DNA of 64,000 nt from Zoroaster sp. YZ-2022 (GCA_029582265.1 CM055835.1:11959498-12023497); one strand, 5' to 3'. Positions 31,127 to 40,432 are shown, counted from the stretch's first letter. The notes: a model not told the origin generated them from the sequence alone. Numbers and translations are program-made.

Positions 31127-31621
31127 ATGGCGAGCATTTACGGACCGAGTCGTACAATGAGTAATGTTGTTAAAAATGTTGTTGAAAATGTTAACGATAA
31201 CGATAACGAGCCGAAAAGATATGTTAAATTTGGGCACATCAAACCTATTGATGGGTTGAGTGAATACGCTATTTATGGAGATTCAGAAATTGAATTGCTT
31301 TGGATCCCGAATACAATAGGTTTTCATATATGGAGAGACCCGTTGCTTTTCTCGTACTGCGCTAAAACTAATGAGGGTGAAAATATTTTATTTTCTTTAG
31401 AGAAAAGTATTATACGTTATGACAGTAAAAAAAATACAGAATTGCACAATATTGGCGGTTTTAGTTTTGGTGGTAGAACACAATTTTTAGAATATACATT
31501 ATGCTACGTTTTTAATGTAAATGCTCGTGAAATTAAAAAATATATAACTCTAAATTTATTCGGCTCTTTTTATGATGGAATCTGTTATGAGTTGATTGTT
31601 AGAACTATTATGTTAAATTAA
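31127..31621 (+). CDS. MASIYGP-family protein 2, 164 aa
   Basis: Same N-terminus (MASIYGPSR) and the same promoter-proximal AATATAAAT as its upstream neighbour, the same FSYCAKT-type motif and FGSFYDGICYEL-like tail, but otherwise strongly diverged. A tandem duplication that A does not have. More AT-rich than copy 1. Function unknown. Confidence 0.65.
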   Translation: MASIYGPSRTMSNVVKNVVENVNDNDNEPKRYVKFGHIKPIDGLSEYAIYGDSEIELLWIPNTIGFHIWRDPLLFSYCAKTNEGENILFSLEKSIIRYDSKKNTELHNIGGFSFGGRTQFLEYTLCYVFNVNAREIKKYITLNLFGSFYDGICYELIVRTIMLN

Positions 31622-31642
31622 AATCTTTTCTATTAATAAAAA

Positions 31643-32406
31643 ATGAGCATGCCTATAGAATCAACGAACGTACTTTATCCAAATTTACCACCTTTACCAC
31701 CTTTACCACCTTTACCACCTTTGACGAATGACGCTAAATCATTTCGATTGCAAAAAATCGACGATATTCAAAAAGAATTACGAATTGAAATAAACGAACG
31801 TGAGGGTGTATATAAAAAATATAATAAAATCATAAACGCTTGTAGCGTCGCAGAAACTATCGCAGAATTGGGTTGTATGGGAGCGGGAGGTATCGGAATA
31901 GCCAGTATCGCTACGGTCGTATCGTCGCCGGTAGGATTCGCTTTAGAAGGTTTAGCTTTGGGGTTGGGTAGCGTAGCTTTCGCTATCAGATACGCGAAAA
32001 ATAAATGTTATAAAAAAGCTAAAAAACACGATGAAATACGAATTTTAGCGTTGAGTAAACTCGACACGATCGAAAACCACGTTAGTAAAGCTTTAGAAGA
32101 CGGTTACATCAACCAAGAAGAATTTGTGCTCGTGCGTGAAGAGCGAGAAAAATATTATAAAATGAAAGAAAAAATCCGTTTCACCGTCGCAAAGAGTAAA
32201 CCGACGACTATACCAGAAGTAAACTCTGATGTTGTAAATGCAGAAAAAAAAATTCTTATAGAAAAACTTTTGAGTTTAAAGTAGCTTTGACGATAAATAA
32301 GAGCTATTACGCTTCGTGTCAGCAAAAACACGCTTCGCGAGTAGCGGAGCGTGTAAAAACGTTCGATAGACCTCCTCCGTACGCCCCAGCGGCGCAAACG
32401 CTGTAA
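31643..32406 (+). CDS. membrane-active coiled-coil protein with PPPY tail; apparent frameshift
   Basis: ORF 31643-32284 (213 aa): a proline leader with a repeated PPLPPLPPL, a charged helix (residues 35-65), a Gly/Ala/Val hydrophobic region (about 72-120), a basic patch and a second helical region ending in a stop at 32282-32284. One frame over, from 32284, an open frame runs to 32406 and includes RPPPYAP. A has the same PPxY tail, also out of frame. The lytic-helix plus PPxY arrangement resembles the logic of adenovirus protein VI; homology is not claimed. Confidence 0.6.
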
Positions 32407-32413
32407 TTATAAT

Positions 32414-32689
32414 TTATAAATTCTTTTCTAACAATTCTTTCATCACTATATTGTACGATCGTTTAGATTTTACTCTCACTACATTTAATATCTTCGTGCA
32501 TTTCGTACACGAGCCCGCCTTTGCTTTTGTGCCATTTTTACATCTATAACATGCAAGTGGAATACTTTTTCCTAGCCGAATACGCCATCGATGCATCGGG
32601 CAATAGACATCATCGCGAATACTCATTCTACAACACTTGCAGTTTTTACCAACTAAAAGCCATTCACACAAAATCATCGTTCTCTCCAT
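32414..32689 (-). CDS. Cys-rich zinc-binding protein, 91 aa
   Basis: Four Cys pairs: CKCC, YCPMHRW, CYRC and CTKC, spaced as two zinc-ribbon-like units, then a basic helix (VKSKRSYNIVMKELL). In A the same domain is fused behind a SAP unit. The ATG (32689) lies beside a diverged copy of the promoter module that precedes the SAP gene. Likely binds nucleic acid; possibly regulatory. Converges with the forward structural genes. Confidence 0.7.
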   Translation of the reverse strand: MERTMILCEWLLVGKNCKCCRMSIRDDVYCPMHRWRIRLGKSIPLACYRCKNGTKAKAGSCTKCTKILNVVRVKSKRSYNIVMKELLEKNL

Positions 32690-32694
32690 CTTTA

Positions 32695-32750
32695 CTATTT
32701 AACTAGATAATAGTTATTTCATTATGTCACTTTTAAAAGTCTCTTTTTTT
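32695..32750 (-). promoter_or_regulatory. internal copy of the terminal-repeat promoter module
   Basis: On the minus strand: AAAAGTGACATAATGAAATAACTATTATC... ending just before the ATG of the zinc gene. It matches the module at 18090-18128 and 32985-33030 with a few changes, so a piece of the terminal repeat was duplicated inward together with a gene start. Confidence 0.6.
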
Positions 32751-32768
32751 AAAAACCTCATCGATTAC

Positions 32769-32984
32769 TCACCAAATCTCTGTAATGACCGTGCGAATAC
32801 GAGTTACGTGACCGTTTGCTAAAATGTGTCTCCATGGTAATAATTCTTTTTCAACTAGTCTCCAAACGTAGTGATATTTATCGTCTTTATAAATCAATAG
32901 TAATTTTACGTGACTACTAAATATTTCTCGATTAAACTTTTTCAATTGTTTCAATGCGTATTTGAGTTGTTTCTTTGTATACAT
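32769..32984 (-). CDS. small basic protein at the right end, 71 aa
   Basis: ATG 32984 immediately follows TTGTATAATAAAG in the right terminal repeat, mirroring the SAP gene start at the left. Content: TKKQLKYALKQLKKFNREIF, a SAP-like first helix, then HVKLLLIYKDDKYHYVWRLVE. No A counterpart was recognised. Function unknown; a DNA-binding accessory protein is possible. Confidence 0.5.
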   Translation of the reverse strand: MYTKKQLKYALKQLKKFNREIFSSHVKLLLIYKDDKYHYVWRLVEKELLPWRHILANGHVTRIRTVITEIW

Positions 32985-32987
32985 CTT

Positions 32988-33491
32988 TATTATACAACTA
33001 GATAATAGTTATTTCATTATCTCACTTTTTTAAAGTCTCTTTTTAAAGTCTCTTTTTAAAAACGCACAGTAGTATGTCAGATGCCGTATGCCGATCTCTT
33101 CTTATAAAAAGATATCTTTTTAAGGATGGTTCCAAACTACTTTTATAAAAATGATATGTTTTCTTATCAATTTATAAGAAAACTAATATTTCTTGTTATT
33201 TTTACTTTTTCTAACATTACGATTGTAGCGCTGATAAACAAACGAGCTTGAGTAAAACAAGCTCGTTATACTCAAGCACGAGTTTTTTAATCTCACTCTC
33301 TCATGAGTTTTCTTAAAATGTACTCGTTCGCTTTTTAGCGTATTTTAATAAAAATGATTTATTCTTACTTAAACTAATATTTTTTTTAGAAATTCATTTC
33401 TAAAAATTATATTCTCAACAAGTAGTTTGGAACCATCCTTAAAATATCATTTTATAAGAGGAGGTCGGCATACGGCATCTGACATACTACT
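32988..33491. repeat. right terminal inverted repeat of Polinton B, foldback structure
   Basis: Inverted match of 17626-18128 with few changes. The inner copy of the terminus (33068-33142, starting AGTAGTATGTCAG) and the outer end (33417-33491) form the same hairpin as at the left end. Confidence 0.9.
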
Positions 33492-33496
33492 AGCCC

Positions 33497-34448
33497 TGTC
33501 TTTTTCAGGGAAATGGAAGATAGTTCTATCTTTGGGTAAAACATTTTGGGGTAAACAATCATAGCGTCCTCTAGTGGTAATCTAAGTGACGTCAGATTAT
33601 TACTTGTGGTAAAGACAACATCTGTTCCAAGTTTGACGGCCAACGAATGAAAATCATTTTATGGAAAACATGGGGAACATACTGTTTTTGACCCCCCCCC
33701 CAAATTTTTTTTTTAAATTAAAAAATAAAAAACAATGGGTATAGCGCCCCTAACGCCCCATTCTATATGGAAGGTTTATGACCCCATTCTATAGATCTTT
33801 ATTTTATATGATAGTACTGGCGCCCAGACAGCCAGGAATTTCCAGTAAAAATTCGATATATTTTACAATGTAGAGAAATGGCAGGAAAATCCTGAATTCT
33901 CCTAATTTAACTTATAATCTGTTTTTGGAGAATATGTATTTCTCCCTACTCAAACTGTAAAAGTTCACTTCGTCTCTGCTGAAGTGTGCTACTTTGGGAA
34001 CGAACCAGACCCTCATGAGGCCCACAAACTCCGGTTCAAGACCCGTGTCGCTGTACCAGAATCCGGCTCGGTGGGGTGAACAAAAACACACCCGAAAGGT
34101 TATTCAAGACGTACTACACCGACAACCCTTTAATTACATCAAATGACGGTTCAACTGCAGCGGTAAGAATTAACCAACCAATATCAGTGCCTAGCCTTGA
34201 TAGAACCCTATCTGCAATACATGAACAAGTTTCGGTCGTATAGCTGAAAAAAATATTTTGGAAATCCATCCTGGTGACATTTTAATTATAGCTATCAAAT
34301 GAAATTCAAATGGCTCCAACGCACAATAAATTCAATTACTCGTCATTTTGAAAGGCTTTACATCACTATAACTAGCGTTATCAGAATTATGTTACCTACA
34401 TGGGTGTGTTAAAGACTACAAGCTGTAGTCTTCTATGTACTGTGGAAA
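33497..34448. other. host sequence between Polinton B and element D
   Basis: Nothing coding that I can support. Contains a C run followed by A/T-rich runs (about 33689-33730). From about 34205 it is the left half of the dispersed repeat R1, interrupted by D at 34454 and resumed at 43946. Confidence 0.6.
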
Positions 34449-34454
34449 ATCGTA
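34205..34454 (+). repeat. dispersed repeat R1, left half (split by element D)
   Basis: Shares the blocks GGTGACATTTTAATTAT, ACGCACAATAAATTCAATTA, GCGTTATCAGAA and TGTGGAAAATCGTA with copies at 51420-51770 and 51780-52060. The last six bases, ATCGTA (34449-34454), are duplicated at 43946-43951. The right half continues at 43946-44110. Confidence 0.85.
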
Positions 34455-35606
34455 AGTAGTATGTGAGCAGCATCACACGACAGTTTGTGGTGGAGCAGGA
34501 GGAGGAGCGGAGGAGGAGCCATTACAAACTGCACAAAATCAAACTGAGGTGGGATTGAGCAATCTGAGGTGGGATTGAGCAATGTGGTGGTGGGAGCACC
34601 ATAAATTTTTTTTTTGATGGCCAACTTCAAATTTTTTTTTTCTTCCATTTTTTTTTTATGACGTCATTTCGGCCAAGTAAAAAAAAAACAATTGCAGTTG
34701 GCCATCAAAAAAAAAAATTATGGTGCTCCCACCACCACATTGCTCAATCCCACCTCAGATTGCTCAATCCCACCTGCAGTTTGTCTGCAGTGATTTTGTG
34801 CAGTTTGTAATGGCTCCTCCTCCGCTCCTCCTCCTGCTCCACCACAAACTGTCGTGTGATGCTGCACACATGATTGAAATTTTTCATGATTGAAATTTTT
34901 TTTTCAATTTTTTTCAACCACAATTTTACCACTGCACACAACTGCACACAAAATACTGCACACAAAATACTGCACACAACTGCGCACTACTCCCTCCACA
35001 CAAACTGCACACAAAATAGAGTAGTGCGCAAGCGCCAGTTTGTGTGGTGGAGGGAGTAGTGCGCAAGCGGAGCATGTATATTGATGATTTCGGGCAAGTT
35101 GAGACATAATGACACAAAAATATAAACACAAAAGAACACATTCAACTCTTTTTACAAGTTGAGACACGTTATAACAAACTATTACCGTTTTTATATATTT
35201 GTCAATGAATTTAAAGGTGGAGGTGTGCAGTTTGTGTGGAGGGAGTAGTGCGCAATGGCGCGCGCGCGTGCGCGCGCGTGGAGGTGTGCAGTTTGTGTGG
35301 TGGAGGGAGTAGTGCGCAAGCGCAGCATGCCGGAGGTGTGTAGTTTGTGTGGTGGAGGGAGTAGTGCGCAAGCGCAGCATGCATATTGATGATTTCGGGC
35401 AAGTTGAGACATAATGACACAAAAATATAAACACAAAAGAACACATTCAACTCTTTTTTAAATTTTTTTATTCACTTTTTTTTGAATGGATTACCGATAC
35501 AAATCACTATATAAAAGAAAACTCAAAATTATTATAACTCAAAATATTAATAATTACCAAGAAAAATGCACATTAAACAAGAATCCCTATATAAAAACAA
35601 TGTAAA
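34455..35606. repeat. left terminal inverted repeat of D with hairpin end
   Basis: Matches 42790-43945 inverted. The outer 410 bp (34455-34867) form a near-perfect hairpin: arms of about 170 bp with the GAGGAGGAGC tract, GGTGGGATTGAGCAAT units and GATGGCCAACTTCAA, around a T-rich loop holding TGACGTCA. Further in lie GAGTAGTGCGC units, an alternating CG/TG tract (35254-35280) and a 66-bp direct repeat (35086-35155 and 35390-35456). Confidence 0.9.
34659..34666. promoter_or_regulatory. TGACGTCA palindrome in the hairpin loop
   Basis: A perfect cyclic-AMP response element sequence sits between the hairpin arms. The right terminal repeat has the same octamer at 43698-43705, although the surrounding T-runs differ in length. 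Confidence 0.6.
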
Positions 35607-35699
35607 TTTTATGTCAGATTGAAATAATTTCTAGAATTAACGTTACTGTTAAAGTATGAGATTAAAAAAAAAAACTGCACACAATACTCCCTCCACACA

Positions 35700-36870
35700 A
35701 ACTGCACACCAAGGCTTACCCCTTGTGATTTTGAGAAAAAACTAAAATATATAAATACAACGCTTACCACCTGTGATTTTGATGGAAACCAAAAATATAT
35801 AAATACAACGCTTACTCCTTGTGATTTTGATGGAAACCAAAAATATATAAATACAATGCTTACCCCTTGTGATTTTGAGAAAAACAAAAAAAATATATAT
35901 ATAAATACAATGCTTACCGGTACCCCTTGAACTGCACACAAAATACTGCACACTACTCCCTCCACACAAACTGCACACTACAATCACAAGGGGTAAGCAT
36001 TGTATTTATATATTTTTGGTTTCCATCAAAATCACAAGGGGTAAGCCTTGTATTTATATATTTTTGGTTTCCATCAAAATCACAAGGGGTAAGCGTTGTA
36101 TTTATATATTTTTGGTTTCCATCAAAATCACAAGGGGTAAGCATTGTATTTATTAGTTTTTTCTCAAAATCACAAGGGGTAAGCATTGTATTTATTAGTT
36201 TTTTCTCAAAATCACAAGGGGTAAGCCTTGTATTGATATATTTTTGGTTTCCATCAAAATCACAAGGGGTAAGCATTGTATTTATATAATTTTTTTTTTC
36301 AAAATCACAAGGGGTAAGCATTGTATTTATATATTTTTGGTTTCCATCAAAATCACAAGGGGTAAGCCTTGTATTTATATATTTTTGGTTTCCATCAAAA
36401 TCACAAGGGGTAAGCATTGTATTTATATATTTTTGGTTTCCATCAAAATCACAAGGGGTAAGCATTGTATTTATTAGTTTTTTCTCAAAATCACAAGGGG
36501 TAAGCCTTGTATTTATATATGTTTGGTTTCCATCAAAATCACAAGTGGTAAGCATTGTATTTATATATTTTTTGTTTTTCTTAAAATCACAAGGGGTATG
36601 CATTGTATTTATATATATTTTGTTTGTTTTTCTCAAAATCACAAGGGGTAAGCATTGTATTTATATATTTTGTTTGTTTTTCTCAAAATCACAAGGGGTA
36701 GCCTTGTATTGATATATTTTTCTTTTTATCAAAATTACAATTTTGAGAAAAACAAAATTATGTAAATCACAAGGCTTACCCCTTGTGATTTTGATGGAGA
36801 GCAAAAACATATAAATACAAGGCTTACCCATTGTGATTTTGAGAAAAAACTAAAATATATAAATACAATG
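35700..36870. repeat. 48-bp minisatellite, about 20 copies, orientation switches
   Basis: The unit contains AATCACAAGGGGTAAGCATT, GTATTTATATATTTTTGGTT and TCCATCAA; a shorter variant replaces the middle by TTTTTTCTC. It runs on the minus strand at 35705-35930, plus at 35985-36715 and minus again at 36760-36870. The inversion points carry the ACTACTCCCTCC motif or a short palindrome. Long ORFs across it arise only because the unit length is a multiple of three. Confidence 0.95.
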
Positions 36871-37249
36871 CTTACCTTTATAGATGAAAAATAATGTAGG
36901 TTACTTTTGTTTTTCGTCAGAGACTGTATAAAATGTATACAATTTAGTTATTGGAATTTAGAAATGAAAAAAAAGAACAAATTAAGCTAGGACGAAAGAA
37001 AATTCTGTATAAATAAGCAAATTGTTTTATGTCAGATTGAAATAATTTCTAGGATTAACGTTACTGTTAAAGTATGAGATTTAAAAAAATGTTTACAGGG
37101 ACATTGTGCATCACACTTATCCTCTTACCAATAGACAAAGCTACTATTAAAAACACAGGCATACACGAATATAATTTATTTTAATGATTAAATCGAACAG
37201 TTAATATTCATAACAGACTCGGTAATAAACACTTCTTTTAATATGTGTT

Positions 37250-37265
37250 GGCTCTGAAAAGAGCC
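37250..37265 (-). terminator. histone-mRNA-type 3' stem-loop
   Basis: On the minus strand GGCTCTTTTCAGAGCC matches every position of the metazoan histone stem-loop consensus (6-bp stem, UUUC loop). It stands 31 bases after the stop of the ORF at 37297. A purine-rich AAAAGAAGTG follows at 37230-37239, where the U7-binding downstream element is expected. Flanks ACC and AACACA also resemble histone genes. Confidence 0.8.
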
Positions 37266-37296
37266 GGTTGTTTTATTGGTCTTGGCCGTAGACTGG

Positions 37297-37635
37297 TTAC
37301 TTAAACTTGGCTGGATTACGCTGCACCAAAAACCTGGCGTACTCTAAGTTGCCAACCACGATAGCATATTTCAAGGCCTCCATCTGTGAAATTACTTCAA
37401 TGTGAGGGAAGTTTTTGGGAATTTGTTCCCAGTCTCTCAGTTCAGGATCCACATTTATACTCATTCGCTCCGCTTCAATAATATTAATTTCTCGATTCTC
37501 TCTTACATATTGATAAAAGGCAAAGAGAGTGGCCATACTGGTGACAATATTATAGGGGTGTTGCTCGATCAAGGTGAATGAAGAGAGGTGATGTGTGTGA
37601 GAAACGACTGTCTCAAACTTGCCCGAAATCATCAA
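37297..37635 (-). CDS. ORF of unknown function with histone-type 3' end, 112 aa
   Basis: Open from 37635 to TAA at 37297. The first 30 or so residues derive from sequence shared with the D terminal repeats; a later ATG starts MATLFAFYQYVRENREINI. The C-terminal MEALKYAIVVGNLEYARFLVQR resembles one ankyrin-type helix pair, too little to assign. It is not a histone. The downstream stem-loop suggests non-polyadenylated, S-phase-linked mRNA if transcribed. It may be the last part of a longer captured gene. Confidence 0.45.
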   Translation of the reverse strand: MMISGKFETVVSHTHHLSSFTLIEQHPYNIVTSMATLFAFYQYVRENREINIIEAERMSINVDPELRDWEQIPKNFPHIEVISQMEALKYAIVVGNLEYARFLVQRNPAKFK

Positions 37636-37938
37636 TATGCATGCGGCGCTTGCGCACTACTCCCTCCACCACACAAACTACACACCTCCGGCATGCTGCG
37701 CTTGCGCACTACTCCCTCCACAATTTTTTTAATCTCATACTTTAACAGTAACGTTAATCCTAGAAATTATTTCAATCTGACATAAAACAATTTGCTTATT
37801 TATACAGAATTTTCTTTCGTCCTAGCTTAATTTGTTCTTTTTTTTCATTTCTAAATTCCAATAACTAAATTGTATACATTTTATACAGTCTCTGACGAAA
37901 AACAAAGTAACCTACATTATTTTTCATCTATAAACCTA

Positions 37939-38555
37939 TCCAACTTCACTTCATCAATAACTTTATACAGAACAAATCAACATCTATACAACGTGTACCT
38001 ATGCATTAACTGTGCATAGCGCGCAAAGGGTCAACGCACTGTGAGCCAGTCACTGACCTAACTAATATGTGTTAATCGTCTGCTGCACATCTATTTGTAA
38101 TCTGACAATAACAAACAAAAACTCCTAAGAAAATCACAAATTATTACTCCTTATTATTCTACTTACTCTCTTTAAGATATCCAATTATCCAACTGGCCTT
38201 AAATAAACTCCAATACAGCCATATTACTTAGAAAAACCTAAAGTACGAACTATTGCTGTCTCCGTCAGCAGCCATGTTTGTCCAAGTTTTACCAAAGCAC
38301 GATGGGAAAAGGTAAAAAGGCGCAAAAGTCATCGATTTAATTTTCTGACTAAAATCTGAAAAAGGGGAGGAGTTTATTAACCCATTTGTAATAAACAATT
38401 TTATAAAATATCAATGTATCGTTTTGAAATGTATCGTTTTGAAATGTATAAATTGTAAGTGGTCATTCACAGCTGGCCAAGCAATAATTAATAAAATACT
38501 GTCAATTATGAAAATCATAAAATGTGATTAACAAATAAATGAATGAAATTACTGT
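37939..38555. other. spacer in D, possibly with a captured host 5' exon
   Basis: No long ORF. On the minus strand ATG 38275 begins MAADGDSNSSYF in a GC-richer context that resembles a host first exon, reading only 15 codons to a stop. The 3' half is AT-rich with a short duplication (GTATCGTTTTGAAAT twice, about 38415-38445). Confidence 0.35.
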
Positions 38556-38689
38556 CACACAAACTGCACACAAAATACTGCGCAAGCGCAGCATGCATAT
38601 TGAAGATTTCGGGTGGAGGTGTGCAGTTTGTGTGGTGGATGGAGTAGTGCGCAAGCGCCGCATGCATATTGATGATTTCGGGCAAAGTA

Positions 38690-40432
38690 CAGTTATTTGC
38701 TTGCTTGAAAAAGAATAACGCTTGTTCTCATACCTTTTGTAGTGTTTTTATTTATTTATTATTATTTTATATTCCTTAAGGAGGTAGAAAGGGGAGGGAC
38801 AACAACGTACGAAGACAGACAAAAGAACGACTGTACATGATTACCCCTTGTGATTTTGAGAAAAAACTAATAAATACAATGCTTACCCCTTGTGATTTTG
38901 ATGGAAACCAAAAAAATATATAAATACAAGGCTTACCCCCCTCCCCTTGTGATTTTGAGAAAAACACAAAAAATATATAAATACAATGCTTACCCCTTGT
39001 AATTTTGATGGAAACCAAAAATATATAAATACAAGGCTTACCCCTTGTGATTTTGATGGAAACCAAAAATATATAAATACAATGCTTACTCCTTGTGATT
39101 TTGAGAAAAAATAAAATATATAAATACAATGCTTACCCCTTGTGATTTTGATGGAAACCAAAAATATATAAATACAAGGCTTACCCCTTGTGATTTTGAG
39201 AAAAAATAAAATATATAAATACAATGCTTACCCCTTGTGATTGTCTGGGCGCGCGCGTGGAGACCAAACTGCACACAAAATACTTACTCCCTCCACACAA
39301 ACTGCACACTTATTGTCCACTATACAAGGACTTTAGGAAAATGTATGTTTATTGATATTATCAAAACAAATGATCACTTTGAATTTTAAATGGCAAAGAA
39401 AGACAGAATTTCCTTATGAACTCTTCAGATGAAGCTAAAATGAAAACAAGTGTACTTGTATTTCACGTAATGTGCGTAATTTCAGTAACTTTGTACTTGC
39501 AAGGCCTACTAACCAGTTGTTTTTATTTTTTTATTTTGTATTATTATTATTATTTGTTTTGGTAAAACATACAGTTTCTGTCAAAAGAAAATACAGACAT
39601 AATTAATTGTAAATAAATTGTCAATATTTTTTCAACATTACCTTTTAATTTCATTAAACTAACCGAATTGAAGGAGTAATACATGTACATTGTAACTTTT
39701 GATAAATGTTCCAACATTGAGAAGTTGAATAAAGCAGCCAAGAGCTGAGGTCATGAAAACAAGAAAAGTTTCCTCATATTTTATTACAGTGTATTAGAGA
39801 TTTTGCGTTGAATCAGGATGTTCGATTTCAAAATTATTCAGACCATATATTTAAGAAGCAAATATGTAGCATTGAGACAACCGTATCCACCCAAACACTT
39901 CTTCTCAACAGACGCTAATACTTTGAATCATCATCATCATCATATCAACAAATGTTGCTCAAGAAATTCTCTTTTATTTTAGTATTTATTATTCCATTAT
40001 AGATTAATGCATTCCATCAACTCTAAGTTGTTCAAGCAAAATTTGCCAGTGTTCGGTCTAGCAAAATGTTCTAAAGGCTGAATTTGTTAGAATTTAAAAT
40101 AATAATAATAATAATAATAACTAATGTTTTCAGTTTATCAAATGTTTTCTAATTTAAAACCAATATAAAAACCATCTGTAAATATATTGATGTCAAAGAT
40201 TGCTGTTGGTGTTAAAATTAAATTTAACAAATCATACTTGAATAGCTTCATGTACAGTCGTTCTTTTGTCTGTCTTCGTACGTTGTTGTCCCTCCCCTTT
40301 CTACCTGAAAGTGTCATAGTGCGTTGCAAGGTTAAGGAATATAAAATAATAATAAATAAATTTAAAAAAACAAAAACACTACAAAAGGTATGAGAACAAG
40401 CGTTATTCTTTTTCAAGCAAGCAAATAATTGT
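38690..40432. repeat. D cassette 2: inverted-repeat arms around minisatellite
   Basis: Arms 38690-38842 and 40247-40432 are inverted copies containing TTGCTTGCTTGAAAAAGAAT, AGTGTTTTTATTTATT and CAACAACGTACGAAGACAGA; the right arm has a roughly 30-bp insertion. Inside, 38843-39240 is the 48-bp minisatellite on the minus strand and 39310-40247 is AT-rich sequence with short trinucleotide runs and no supported gene. Confidence 0.85.

Larger units (their letters stand above)
17626..33491 (+). mobile_element. Polinton B, complete 15.9-kb Polinton/Maverick
   Basis: Bounded by terminal inverted repeats of about 500 bp that start AGTAGTATGTCAG and end in the complement, flanked by AGCCC. It encodes protein-primed type PolB, DDE integrase, packaging ATPase, capsid protein and a set of conserved Polinton genes. 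Polinton hallmarks met: AG...CT-3' termini, gene set and size. Almost all frames are open; the visible breaks are a TAA between the SAP and PolB frames, a TAA at 23527-23529, a one-base shift near 27040, and a one-base shift at 32284. The copy is therefore young. Base composition is AT-rich, unlike the flanks. Confidence 0.95.
36875..37938. repeat. D cassette 1: inverted-repeat arms around a 112-codon ORF
   Basis: Arms 36875-37090 and 37729-37938 are inverted copies (TTTATAGATGAAAAATAATG..., ...TATGTCAGATTGAAATAATT). A part of the same arm sequence also occurs at 35605-35665. Between the arms lie an ORF, a histone stem-loop and a fragment of the GAGTAGTGCGC sequence. Confidence 0.85.

Noticed and set aside
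34904..35446. 180-codon ORF and its mirror at 42945-43403
   Set aside because: Both lie in the terminal inverted repeats of D and read through CACTACTCCCTCC repeats; composition is not protein-like and several overlapping frames are equally open.
35953..36642. 229-codon ORF in element D
   Set aside because: Consists only of the 48-bp minisatellite; comparable ORFs exist in other frames and on the other strand.
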